DNA of 64,000 nt from Rhizaria sp. SCN 62-66 (Eukaryota; Rhizaria, unplaced), in assembly GCA_001724265.1 (NCBI GenBank), contig MEDY01000013.1, forward strand, positions 82,383-146,382, given 5' to 3'. Shown in pieces: positions 46,620 to 58,531 of the stretch. Every line of letters begins with the position of its first letter. Position 1 is the first letter of the stretch. The position numbers and the translations under genes were made by a program. The notes under the pieces were generated by a model, which saw only the letters and a list, made by a program, of their open reading frames with translations, did not search any database and was not told where the DNA came from.

Positions 46620-47768
46620 GAGCGCGTGGGTGCGCTGGAGCCAGTGGGGCTGTGCTTGTCACTGAACAGTCACACGAAGTGGAAGAAGATTAAGGGAAGC
46701 TGGCAAAAGAGAAAGAACAAAGTCACAAAATGTGAATCGGACAACGTTGAGGCGTGAGCAAACGACAATAAGTTTAATACGTCCCATAAATGCTTGAATT
46801 CAGACTGAGTCACGCAGCAAGAAGCTACCGTGAGTATTGAGCGCGAGCTGCGCGCAACTCAGGTCACGGCTAAAACACACGACGCTGTGTGAGAACAATG
46901 CAGTATGGGAAAGCCATAAACATGCAAACTAGAAAAGGATGTACTAAAGACCCGAATGTGTGACATTTCTGCAACTCCGACACGCATACGCGTGGCTACA
47001 CACAACTCATTTTACGTTATTTTCGTGGATCTACTCTCATGATGAGAGCTAACTCTGCGCGTGTGACTATGCGTGTAGAAAAGTCAATGTAAAGTCATAA
47101 AAAGGAAAGAAAATATAGTTCTGCGCTTGTCTTTAAATACGCATGTTATATATCAATGCACGACTAATCCGTCTCAGTAGAGTGTGTTAAAGTGGAGGTT
47201 GAATTCGCGGCCTCAGGCTACATCGAAGCAACCACAAACGGAAATACAGTGTTGCTTGCTTGTTGACGTGATACAGTATACCTCTTCTTCTTCTTATAGA
47301 CGGAAAATTCGTGCAGTGGGTCACGTATTGACACTGTTTGTCAAAACCGCACAACATGGCGACGACCATTACAAAAAGAGTGTATGTACAACAGAAAGTC
47401 TTCAATCAGTCACTGTGTGATCAGAAATTTAGCTGCAAATTAGATGTTGGTTTTCCTCAAGTTGCGTGTAGGAACAAGAGCGACACTTCCAACAGGCTTG
47501 TTGAAATCAAGCAATCATGATAAGCGCAAAGTGCAACTATATGTAGAGCGCTGCTTTTGGAGCTGGTAATGCTGCCGCGATGTGATTGATCAGCAGCGAC
47601 ACAGTTTCATTCGCAACGCAACGAGGAAAACTCAATCTGTGTTGTTTATGTTGTTCTATATACAAATTTACTATGTCTGTACGTATCACATCTTCATTAT
47701 ATATTCCGTCTAATTATCGCATATTGTTTACTAACCAATGCATCATCCATCCTCATCAGATGCTTGCA
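46620..47768. other. Intergenic region, no gene recognised
   Basis: AT-rich 1.15 kb upstream of the MORN-like gene and downstream of the LRR gene. Short ORFs (for example near 47184-47420 on both strands) overlap each other and lack the GC-rich codon use of true genes. No tRNA-like fold was found by eye. Confidence 0.5.
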
Positions 47769-50700
47769 TTAATCCTCAGGTTGGGTCCTTGCAGATGAAG
47801 GAGCTGACCTCGCTGCTTCATCCCCCTCCGAAATGGGCGGGAGCTCAGGTCCACTGAAGTCAAAATCCCCTGCGTTCACGCTGTCCACTGGCGCGCCATC
47901 AGTGAGAGCATCAAGTGCATCTTCAAGCTCGCGCACACGGCTGACCAGCGCATCATTATCCAGGATTAGCGCCTCCGAATCGTCGGTGACTTGGAGCAGT
48001 GTGCGACGCGTCGACGCCAGTGCGGCCTCATCTTCGGCGCACAGTCGGCGCAGTCGCGCCAGCGCCTCGGCCGCCGCTGTCGCCAGACCCGCGCAGTCTG
48101 ACCGGTCCAGTGCGCGCCCGTCCGATCCAGCGCCGCTGCCGCCAAGCGCGAATGACAGCACTTCGCCGGCGCGCGCTAACTCAGCCTCGAGAGCAACGGC
48201 ACGGTCATGGGCGCTCGTGGCAACACGCTCGGCCTCCGCTAAGCGCTGTGCAAAGTGTTCGTCCGCTGGCACGGCAGAGTCAATCGTTGCGAAGTGCTGT
48301 GCAAGCTCACACGCATCGGCTTCAGCGCGGGCAGCGCGCTGTTCAGCCTCTTGAGCACGCTGTTCAACCGCGCTCACGTGGTCCTGCAGCTCCTTGACAC
48401 GCTGCTCTGCATCGCGCCCACGCTGTTCAGAAGCGCAACCGTGTTGCTCCAGTTCAGCCACACGCTGCTCTGCGGTTGAAAAGTGTTGCTGTGCTGATGT
48501 GATCTCTTGCTGCAAAGTATTGACGCGCTGCTCGGCGGCGTTCGCGCGCTCTGTGGCAGCTTCTGCTCGGTGCGTCAGAGCAACGACATCATGCGCAGCC
48601 TTGGTGACGCGCTGTTCGGCAGCTTCAGCGCGCTTCTCCGCGTCAGCAGCAAACTGCTTAACTGCGGCATTATCGCGCAAAATATCAGCGCATGCTGATT
48701 CAAGCTGTGAAACGCGCGACTCAGCAGCCACTGCGCGACATTGGGCCGTCTCCAAGGCATCTGCAGCGTTGCCTGGAGCTACATGTGCGCCTGTGGCGGC
48801 CAATCGTGCCGCGTTGGCTTCCTCGCGTGCAGCTGCAAGCTCGAGCTCGGTCTTGGCAAGGCGAGAAGAAGTCTCCGAGAGAGTCTTCTCAAAAGCGGCT
48901 GTGGCGACAAATGCGTCTTCAGCCTCGCGCCGCAACCGGGCAGCGTGCACAGCGGCATCAGCTTGAATCTTCGCCGCTTGTGAACGCGCTGCAGCAGCAT
49001 CAGCCTTTGCGCAGTCAAGCTCAGACTGAAGCTTGGTAATAACAGCATCACGCTCTGCGATGATCAAAACCAAGGCATCTGAGTCAGCCGCTGCAGACAA
49101 GAGCGCAGATTTTATTGTGACGAGAGCAGCATCAGCGTCACTAGCACGCTGCAGGGCGGCCTTATTCTGTGTCTCTAAATTCGCAAACCGTGCTTCAATC
49201 TCGGCCACGCGTTGTGTACTCCTTTGCATAAGTTCCCTTGCAGAGAATGCGTCGCTCTCTGCCCGCGAAAGCTGCTCTGTGGCGGTCTTCAATGCGATCT
49301 GCGCGGCTGAAAGCTTTTGGGCTAGGGTGGCAGTCTCAGCTTGCGCGACACCCACACGGAGCTCAGCATCGGCTAAGGTCACCTCAAGTTTCCCAACACG
49401 TTTCACAGAGGCCCTGGCGCGGGCGTCAGCCTCGTCCGCAGCCTTGCGCAGAGCCATTGTTTGTGACTCCACAAGCTCCTTCGATAGTGACGCGACGAGA
49501 CCGCCGAGCACAGCAGACCGGTCCTTCTCAGCAGTACTTTGCTGCGGAGCGGCCGATCGCGCGGCCGCAAGAGCGGTTGTTGCAGAAGCAGCCTCCTGGC
49601 GCGCCTCGGCGCAGCGCGCAGCAAGCTCGCGCACCTGGCTGTCAGCAGAAGCCGCGCGGGCATTCGCGTCGGCGAGCTTTGTATTGAGCAAAGCAGCGTG
49701 CTCCTCAGCAGCCGCGGCGAGGTGCGTTGTGGCGGCCGCAGTGGCTTCTGCTTCGTCCACACGCGCAATAAGAGCCGTCACGCTCGCATTGGTCTGCAGC
49801 TTGATGTCTGCCGCAACGCTGCGCGCGCGGGCATCAGCTTCGCGCGCAGACGTCTCAGCCACTCCAGCACGTTTCTCCAACTCAGCGAGGCGTGCTTCAG
49901 CAGCGGTCGCGCGGGTCTCTGCCGCAAGAGCGAGCGCCCGCTCCACAGCGACAGCCGCAGCAGATGTCGTACTCTCGGTCGCAGACAGCTCGCGGATACG
50001 CTTCTCAGCAGCGGCAGCGCGGGCGCGAGCCTCGACTGCCGCATCAAGCGCAGCCTCAGCCTCCATCGTCGCTGCGCGTTCTGCGACGCGCGCAGTAGCT
50101 GCTGCAGCGTTAGCACGGTCGATATCCTCCTGGCACGCAACTGCAGCTTCTTTCTTGGCAGCTGCAACGGCGGCATCGATGTCGGCGCGCGCAGCAGCAA
50201 CAACCGCTGAACTAGCCTCAGCAACACGTCTATCTGCTTGATCAACGCGGATGAGCGCCGTGGCAAGATTGGCTTCAAGCTCTGCAACACGTTTCTCAGC
50301 CTCGCCTTTGCAACGCAGCGCATCGTCGCCACGCTGCGCGGCCTCCTTCACTTCGCGTTCCGCATTCTGCAACTTAGCAACAATCGCGTCGTAGTCTCGG
50401 AGCATCACGGCAAGATCTGCCTCAAGCGTCTCTCTACGCTTCACCTCATGCACCGCAATCGCCTCGGCCTCCGCAGCTTTGGCAAGAGCAGTGACCGATG
50501 CAGCGGCAGTTGTCGTGACATCGGTAACGTTGTCCGTCGTCTCGTGAAGACTGGGGAATGGTACTGCGGCAAGCCCACCTTCGTCGGGGTTTTGCTGCTG
50601 AGCCTGCGGCTTGTGTTGATTCGCAGCAGTGGGTGACGTGAAAGGTGAGACATGCACCGTGCTAGCCGGGAATTGTGGCGCAGTACGCACTGGAGACTGC

Positions 50701-53700
50701 AGCCACGGCGCTGCACCTCCGCCGCTACCACCTTGCAGCGGTGAGTTAACAAAGATATTCACCACAGCACCGCCATTAATACCACTACCGGGCGATCCCA
50801 ACGTGGGCGGGCTCTGGTCACCGCTAAGTGGCAGTGCGACAGTCTTCGACTCACGTGCGACAGAGGCAGCTTTCGCCTTAACTTCATCGCGCTCCGCCTC
50901 GGCCTTCGCCAACGTCAAGCGCATCGCAGCCATCTCGATCTCGCGCGCCTCCGCTGTAGCTTCTGCCGCTAAAAGCGCAGCGTGAGCTGTCACAAGCTCG
51001 TTTTGAAGCTCCTCAATCTTTGCAGAGAGTGCAAACGCTGTCGCTGCGTCCGGCACAACCGCGGCCTCAGCTGCAGCAATGCGTGACTGGAGCTCAGTCT
51101 CCCGCGCTGCGCCCGCGCGCGTGGCCGCGGCGAGTCGCGTCTGAGCAGCGGCGGCGGCGCGCTCTGCTGCAACCACGCGTGCCTCAAGCTCGCTGCGGTC
51201 GCGGCGCGCGGCGGCTGCAGCGGCACCAGCGCCAAGTCCAACCGCGTCTGCATGTGCCGTCGCGGCCGCCGCTGCCGCCTCCGCGGCAACCGCCCGCGCG
51301 CGAGCTATGTCGGCCGTGGACTGCCAGGCGCCGTTCGCGCTCACAGTCGCAGAGAGCAAGCGCAGCAACAGCGCAGGCACTGATCGCGGCTCTGCGTGAG
51401 CAACCGCGGGCAGCAACGAGCGAAACCGCTCTAGATCACTGCAGTCAACGACACCGCGCGTCAGCATGTGCCGCATCCACTGCAGCACGCCAGGGCCCGC
51501 AAGCGGCTCCGAAGGCAACAGCACAGGCCACAGCAGGCGCGGCGGCGCGCGCCAGTCCCAGCGCCGCTGCGAGGCGCTCGCTGTGGGCCAGAGACGGGCT
51601 TCGAACGCAGCGACTACAGTGCCCGGAGTGGTGCCAGTCGCGGGGCCAAAGGCCAAAGACAGAGCCAACGTGGCCGCATCTAACGAAACGGCGCTGCGGG
51701 GAACCGAAACCGAAGTTGCAACTGATGGGGACGGAATGGCAAAGGGGTCAACCGACAGAACAGCACGACGCAAACGATCGAGCGCAAGGACGCGATCAGT
51801 CTACAAAAAGGAATAGAATGTGAATACATGAACTTGTAAGAACATAAAAAGATTTTACAAAAATGCGAGAAAAAAGGTTCTCTTGTTTGAAAATGTTACG
51901 TACCAATTCACGAAGCACGATGCGCGCTGCTGCGACAGCAACACCATCACCGAGCGTAAACTGCACTTTGCCGGCCCGCGACGCAGTCGCCTTGCCAAAC
52001 GCCTCCCCGCGGGCTGCCCGTCGCCCTGCCGCAGCCACACACGGGTCCGCAGCAGCGGCGCGCGGCGCCGTCTCCGCGTCTGTAAACGCTGTCAAAGCGC
52101 GGCGTTTTGCAGTGCCATGCGGCGTGTGCGCGTCGAGCCTGCGACTGTGATCCGCCGCGCAGTGTGATGCCCCGTGCGCCGCGTGTCCTCGGGGCGCGCC
52201 ACACCGCGAGGCGTCGAGCGCGTGCAGTGCTGCGTCGTCGGCGGCGCACTCGCCGTCGCCGTCCGAGCTGTCGTTCACACAGTCAGCAGCGGCGGTGGAG
52301 GCGGCGGTCGCAGCGTCGATGCTCGCGCACAGCGGGCACGCGCTCGTGGAGACAGCGACACCGCCACCAGAACTCGCAGAACCGGTCGTCGCAACTGCTG
52401 CTGCAGTGTGGAGCGCTGCGTACACCGCCGACAACCGCGCCACGAGTGCGGAGACGGTGGCGGCAGCGTGGGCAGGCTCACCCAACGGTCCACAAGGCGC
52501 TAGCCAGGGACTCGCGCGCACGGTGGCGCTGGTAGCGCTGTTGCTGTGCTCGGGGTCGTGGGCGAATCCGTGACGCAGCCACAAGTCGCGAAAAGCAATC
52601 GAAACGCAGCCCCAAGGATTCGCAGCGGCATCGCTACCAAGGCTGTCAGAGTCGGGCAGAGTGTTGTGAGTTGAGGCGGCATTGCTGTTAAGAGCAGGAG
52701 CCCACGCCCAGGGCCACGGTGGGAGAGGCACGGACGCGTCTGCCATCACAGGGGGCATGCGTGCTGACTGCTGCGCTGCGTATGCTCCGTTAGCAGGCGC
52801 GACTGAGGTCGATAGGTTAAGCGTGTCATCGAGCCGCACCGTCGCACCGACAGCAGCAGCTGCTGTGTTAAGCGCGGTGCCGTTCGTGGCAGCGCTGAGG
52901 GAAAGCGGAGGCCAGTCGCGCGCGGTGGCAGGCGGCGACCAACGGCTCAACAGCGACCGTGCCAGCGCGCAGGGACAGGCCGCGGCGGCGACGAGCTTCG
53001 CTGCGTGTGAGCCGAGTGATCCGTGCGGCCGCAGCGCCACCGGGAGCAAATCCTTGCCTGAGGTGGCGTTAATTGCGCTTAGGTCCAGCCTGGCATCGTC
53101 CGCGTCGCTATCGTCTGCGGCAGCAGCTGCCGCGGCGGCGTCAGCGTCGGCGTCTGTATCTGACGCAGACTCAGAGTCTGAGAAAAGCGAGGCTGTCGGC
53201 CGGCGCCATGAAGGTCGCGGCCGTGGTGCGCCGGCACGGTGCGTACGTGCGCGTGGTTTATCGGGCGTCGCAGCTGCGGCGGCCGCGGCGGCAGCGTTCG
53301 CAATGTCGCCGCCGCTGGTCGTGATGATCGTCAGCAGGCGGGACTCAACCGCGCCCAGCAAAGCACCGGCGTTCGTGAGCGTCTCAGCAATACTCGCGTC
53401 AGCGCCAGTGTTTGCACTCGCGCTTGCGCCCAGGCTCGAAGACGTCGCATGGTGAAACGTCGATTTGTGAAACGATGTGTTGTTTGTGCGCGTAGTTGTT
53501 GGCGCAGGCAACGGCGACAGTGCAGGACCAAACACACGAGTCGTAGATGAAGTTGCATGTTGCACTGGGGTGTGTGGTGCAGCTGCCGCGGTGGCAGTAA
53601 GGCCGACAGCTATGCCTGGAGTGACCGTGAGTGCTGCCTCTGCCATCGCAATCTCGCGTAAACGGTCCCAGTCAGCGCTCTCAGCGCCGCCGCGCAGGAA

Positions 53701-54380
53701 TACAGCGGGCGCGGCGCCGGCGCGCGCAAGGAGCTCCTTGTGCAGCGCGGCGCGCAGCGTGCGCTGGCAGAGCGCGTCGCGCCACAGCGCGAGCGTGAGC
53801 AGCGTCGGCAGCAGCGCGCGCTCGGCGAGGGCTTGCGACGCGTGGTGCGTGCGTGTGTGCGCGGTGACAGGGACGCCGTCAAGCGAGATGAGCGCGGGGC
53901 AGTCGGACAGCAGCGCGGCCCGGTAGCCGGGGCGTGTGCAAACGGGGTTGCCGCTGATATCGAGCGCTTCGAGAGTGAGACGCGAGCGGGCGAGACCGGC
54001 GCGGAGGTCGTCAAGCGATTCCAGCCTGTTGTTGGCCAGACACAGGGAGCGCAGGTCTGGAAAGCCGGAGAGGCCGCGCGCGGTGGGCAGCCCGCAACTA
54101 ACAATTGACAGTACGCGGCAGCCGCGAGCGAGCGCCGGTGGGACGAGGTCGACATGCGAGACGCTGGGGAGAGTGAAAAGTGAAATGTGACCGTTGAGGG
54201 GGGGAAAGGAGTGAGAACGAAACGAGTAAGAAAGGATAGGCGGGTTGAGACAAGCACAAGTGCAATCACATAAGCTGTGAATACGTACCTCTTAAACGCG
54301 CAGTGAATCTGCTGTGGGTAGTTTTGAGCCAGGGGGTCGACGTAGGCCGTGAGCGGCTTCGGCTCTGTGTCGGTGCTCAT
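47769..54380 (-). CDS. LRR protein with very long coiled coil (centrosome/cilium type), 3 exons
   Basis: Exons 54289-54380, 51904-54163 and 47769-51800 join to 2127 residues ending in TAA. Both introns (125 and 103 nt) begin GTACGT. Joining gives IHCAFKR-SVSHVDLV at the first and VLRELTDRVLALDRLRRA at the second, both continuous. Residues about 35-140 are leucine-rich repeats with the typical end cap: LRSLCLANNRLESLDDL and LEALDISGNPVCTRPGYR. Residues about 150-780 are Ala/Ser/Asp-rich and probably disordered. Most of exon 3 is a near-continuous coiled coil of AEQRVAELEQ-like heptads with Ala-rich helices, over about 1100 residues. N-terminal LRRs plus a long C-terminal coil recall LRRCC1/CEP-type centriole or ciliary proteins; that is a suggestion from architecture, not an assignment. 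No in-frame TAG. Confidence 0.82.
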
Positions 54381-54783
54381 GATGTGCCTGCAGTGTGAAA
54401 CGCGACACGAGCACTGCGGCTTCCAAACGCTTTTTTGTGGACTATAATTGAAAATAATAATATATTTGTTTGTGAGCAGATCTGTGAAAAGATGAGCAGG
54501 CAACTGACGATCGGAATAAGTCAATACAGCTCGGATCGTTTCGTCAGCCGTTAGCTCACTAAATCACGTCCGAGCAGAGCTCCTCCGACTCGGATATCTA
54601 AGATGTCGTCCAAACGCCGTTATAGTCCGACAATACGGTGTTATACTTGACATCCAAAATTAAATGTAGCGCAAATGTACTTTTCTCAAGCGATATTATT
54701 TGTAACCCTTGTTTGCGACTCTCACACATCCTTGAGTTTTCTCACTCTCTGCTGACGTGCACCATTGATATTTGCCCTCAGGA
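54381..54783. other. Divergent promoter region between LRR and YOS1 genes
   Basis: AT-rich 403 bases holding the 5' regions of both flanking genes. It is pyrimidine-rich just before the YOS1 ATG. No other gene was seen. Confidence 0.5.
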
Positions 54784-55311
54784 ATGGCGCTATACGACCT
54801 CATTAAGGCGTGCGTTCTCCTTGCCAACGCGTGTACGTAACAATTGCACTGCATTAAATGTGGACCTTTCTGTTAACTCGTTTTTGTGTCTCGTACTGTC
54901 GCTTGATCGCTCTCCTTGTGTTGACCTACCCTTCGTCTCGACTCTCTCTACACTCTTTCCTCCTGATTCCTTGTAACTCGCCCAGTGGCTATCATCAACC
55001 ACCGCTTTCTGAAGCAGATTGGCTGGGACAAGTCCGCGCAGCAAATCCCTAACGGCGGCGCTGCTTACAACGGCTTCGACGCTATGGGGATGGACGGCGG
55101 CATGGGCGTGAACGGCGGCTACATGCAACAGCAGCAGATGCAAATGCAGATGCAGCAGCAACAACAGCTGCTCGCCAACTCATCGGGCACCGACGGTGCC
55201 AAGGCGCGGCTCCAGTCGCTGCTAGGCGACCGCAACGTGAAGCTTATCCTTCAGGTCCCGTTGATCTTTGTCAATATCGTCTTCATCTTCTTCGAGCTCC
55301 TCCTCGGTTGA
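54784..55311 (+). CDS. YOS1/IER3IP1 family ER-Golgi transport protein, 2 exons
   Basis: Exon 1 is 54784-54832 and exon 2 is 54986-55311; the 153-nt intron runs GTACGT to CCCAG and splits a codon. The product of 124 residues starts MALYDLIKACVLLANALA and continues IINHRFLKQIGWDKSA, matching the YOS1/IER3IP1 N-terminus (first helix, then a RFL-K-IGW motif). The C-terminus KLILQVPLIFVNIVFIFFE is the second helix with its conserved VPLI-VN. Yos1 is a small ER/Golgi membrane protein needed for COPII vesicle traffic with Yip1/Yif1. The family is normally about 80-90 residues; the extra length is a Gly/Met/Gln-rich insert (MQQQQMQMQMQQQQQ) between the helices. Ends in TGA. Confidence 0.92.
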
Positions 55312-55670
55312 AACACTCAACAAGCTTTATGTCCTGAACTTTTACGTTCTGATACTGCGTGACCTCATACGTGTAGCAGGCCACCACGATGTTGACTGCC
55401 CCTTACAAAGCATATTTGTTGGACTCTGTTAAGTCTCTATAGGGTCAGTCGATTCGTGCTATCAGCGGAAATACACGAAACCACATTTCATCTTACACTT
55501 ACCGGTTAAGACGACTCAAGTCAAGCAAGTTACTTTATTCTGAGCTTATCGTCTTATCAGAATGTTATCTCATTATTTCACATCTTCTGACCTTCCTAAA
55601 CTCATTATATCATGCACTCATCGCCGCCGCCGCTCACTACGATTACAATCACACTAAGCCAGCAACGATA
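55312..55670. other. Convergent intergenic region, no gene seen
   Basis: AT-rich 359 bases between the YOS1 stop and the stop of the minus-strand gene. It presumably holds both 3' UTRs. Nothing else was recognised. Confidence 0.5.
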
Positions 55671-58172
55671 TCAATCCCAATTCAACTGCCCCACCCGCAT
55701 CATGCGCTTAAAGCGGTCCACCGTCGACGACGGCTTCACCTTGCACAACGCGTTAACCGCAGTCTCCACGCGCGCAGCGACCCATGACACGCAGTGCGGG
55801 TCCCCGTTCTTCGCCTTGTCCGCGGCCGCCGCCGCCGCCACCGCCGCCGCAGTCCCCGCCGCCTCCTCCGCGCGCCGTTGCGCGATAGCCTTGTTTTTCT
55901 TAATCGGTCGCTTGCCGGGAACGTGCTGCATCGCTCTGCGCTTTGCCGCGCTGGCCGCAGCCTCGGCCGCTGCGTTCGAGTAGTCGGGCGAGCGCGACCA
56001 CGTCTGCTTCGCCAGCATCGAGCTGTAGCTGCTGAAGTCGCTGTGCATCAGTGGCAGCCTGATAGACGACGCTGCGGTCAACTTGACGGGTACAGCGCTC
56101 TTGCCTTTACCCATGCCAGTGCGAGCAGCTTTTGACGTTAATGTTGACGTATTTGGTGGAGGAACGTAGAGCAACGATACGCTGTGGTAAAAGCACCAGC
56201 GACGAAACTCATACGAGCGTTGGTGCGGCGAACGGTCACACAGCAGCACCATGTCGTAATAGAGCATGTTATCATCATCGTCGCGGCTGCCCTCTGGCAT
56301 CACTGACTCAAGCAACACGCGCACGTGCTCGATGTGGCTCTGCGCTGTTGGATACGCGCTCTTACCGCACTGCAGCAACACGCGCGGCGGTGGCGGCGGC
56401 GATGCGTTCAACTCAGCGCTGTCGCGGACATCCCAGACCAACGCGCGGCCCAGCATGCTCCGGTCAGTTGCGAGCTTGCGGTTCAGCCGCTCCCGCTCCA
56501 GCGACGGCTTGACGGCCTTCTCTAGCGCACGCAACACCAGCGCTTTCGCATCACGCGGATCCAACTGCACAAGGGCGCGGCTTAACTTCCCGTCGTCCGC
56601 ACTGCCGCTGGCACCGGTACCGCGGATGCGGGCACTTGAAGCGGCGCTTGTGTTGGAGTAGCCGCGCTCGTCCTTTTCATCGTCCTCTTCAGCATCTGGC
56701 ATGGCCGCGCTCTGGCCGCCACTCGACACGCTCTCTAAAGACTCACTCCTCTGGTTATTAGCGCTTGCCTTGCGCGGAGTCTTGCGCGCTGAGATTGGGC
56801 TGTAGTTAGAGTCAAAGTCCGAGTCATGGTTTACCGCCTTTGACGAGCGCTTCGCTGCTGGCAAGCGCTTTGCCACCGGTGCGGCGCGCTTTGCCGCCGT
56901 AAAAGTATGGGTCTCGGGCGTTGTTGCTGCGGTTAGCCCGGCGCCAGCGCTAAGAGTCTCCCAGAAAGTCTTCTCCTCGTGCGTGATGAAGTTATGGTTC
57001 GCAATCGCAATGCTCTACTCGTCCTCGCAGTGGTGCCGCAATGCGCACGGCTGGAAGATCGCCATTCCCGACCGCACGGCGAACGCAGCCTCAACGTACG
57101 CGGTGTGCGCGGCGGCGCTGTAAGGGTTGCGGACAGCGAGGATGCGTGCAACATGTGCGTCAAGCTCTTTGGGTGACGGCGGCGGATACACCCACTTGGG
57201 CAGCTTCTGGAAGGCGAGCTAGTACTTATCTTTGGCCGTTCTGCTGCCCGCTGCGTTGCTCGTGCGCTCCGCGTGCTCGCTGTCACCGTCGTTGCCGCTG
57301 TTGTTGGCTTCGTTGTCGCTGCCGTCCGCGGTGCTATCGTCGCGGGCGCTCTTGCGCTTGCTCTTTGCAGAGCTTTCACCCTTGACAACAGTCTTAACTT
57401 CGATGCCGCGCTTGTCTTTTGCAGCACCGTTTGCTGCGGCGTGGCTGTTTGCGTTGCTTTGGGGCGCAATGGCAGCCTTGAGAATGCGGTCAATACCAGA
57501 CACCCTCCCACTCTTGTCCACATCGAAGACAAGCGTGCGCGCGCTGCCGTCGCCAAGCATATCTTGCGGCATGCGTACAGTGCTCACAGCGGCCTTGCCT
57601 TCCGCGGTTACGTAGAGACCGACCGAGTGTTGCTCCCAGCGCACGGCGTCTAACTGCTTCTGCTGCTGCGCGCGGATTGCGTTCCATTTCACTGGCAGCC
57701 GCGGATCGATGATGACTAACCTAGGCCGCTTAGCGACGGTCACGGGGTTGTGCACGATCTCAGTGCCGACAACGATGCGGCTTGCGGGAGTATCGCCGTA
57801 GCAGTAACGCATGTAGTCGATGAACTCTGTGCCGGCTCCAAGCTTTACCTGACTGTACGAGTCCTCGTACTCAACCTTATCCTCGTCGTCGTCGTAGGAC
57901 TCCTCGCCACCGTCATCGTCGCCTTCGAACTCGTCGTCGCCGGAGTCGTCGTCGTTGGCCTTGACGAATATACCGAGCAATGCAGCGAGTTGGGCGACCA
58001 ACTCAACGTCGTTGTCACCATCAGCGGAATCGGACCTCTTTGTTCCCTGGGCCTTGGCCTTGGCAGGCTGCTTCTTCGACGACTTCATGGGTCCCGCGGA
58101 ACTTTTGTACTTGACAGGCGCCGCTGCCAACTTGATGTTGGTTGCCTTCTTTACTTTAAGTGAGCTCGACAT
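55671..58172 (-). CDS. Charged, probably nuclear protein of unknown family, two in-frame UAG codons
   Basis: ATG 58172 (MSSSLKVKKATNIKL) to TGA 55671, 833 residues without an intron, with TAG at codons 318 and 386. The three conventional ORF pieces lie in one frame, and the spans between TAGs read as ordinary globular protein (LAFQKLPKWVYPPPSPKELD and SIAIANHNFITHEEKTFW). The N-terminus is Lys-rich, then comes a strongly acidic Asp/Glu stretch (residues about 75-100), a possible folded part (EFIDYMRYCYGD, RLVIIDPRLPVKWNAIRA), and Lys/Arg/Ser-rich linkers. The C-terminal half has a second folded-looking segment (LYYDMVLLCDRSPHQRSY, then FRRWCFYHSVSLLYVPPP). The charge pattern suggests a nuclear protein. 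No named domain was recognised. Confidence 0.82.
57015..57017 (-). other. In-frame TAG (sense) codon, site 2 of the charged protein gene
   Basis: TAG at codon 386, context LRHHCEDE-TAG-SIAIANHNFI. It sits in the middle of a globular-looking segment, and the frame then runs 448 more codons to TGA. Confidence 0.9.
57219..57221 (-). other. In-frame TAG (sense) codon, site 1 of the charged protein gene
   Basis: TAG at codon 318, context SRTAKDKY-TAG-LAFQKLPKWVY. The sequence directly after it is Trp/Pro/Tyr-containing and protein-like, which argues strongly against 3' UTR. Confidence 0.9.
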
Positions 58173-58531
58173 GCAATTCCTACAAGAATGTTGAGCAGCA
58201 ACAAGTCGACCTCTGACGAGCTTTTGAACCAGGATTGGAACGATATCAATGAAAAGGAATCATTTTAAAAACAAATGAGAACATCGTCAATACATTGGCT
58301 AATTCGCATATGGTTTTAAACTAGGGTTCTTGTTCTGATGAGCAAATAAACTTGAAGTATCAACTGTATTACTGTGGCCTAGGTGGCCTCTCACATCAGT
58401 TAAGCCAGACCCGATGGTGCTCACAGTCCCCTAACAGCAGAAAAAAAAAAAAACTAGGTAAATCTCACAGCGCGCAAGAGTCGAAACTAAATAACACTCA
58501 TGAATTATATGCACGCAAAATCTCTGATAAA
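58173..58531. other. Intergenic region, no gene seen
   Basis: AT-rich 359 bases between two minus-strand genes, with an A13 run near 58441. Overlapping short plus ORFs lack coding character. Confidence 0.5.

Noticed and set aside
49033-51823. Long plus-strand ORFs (up to 402 codons) opposite the LRR-coiled-coil gene
   Set aside because: These are Ser/Ala/Arg shadows of the minus-strand Ala/Glu/Arg coiled coil, whose exon joins and LRR domain are clear.
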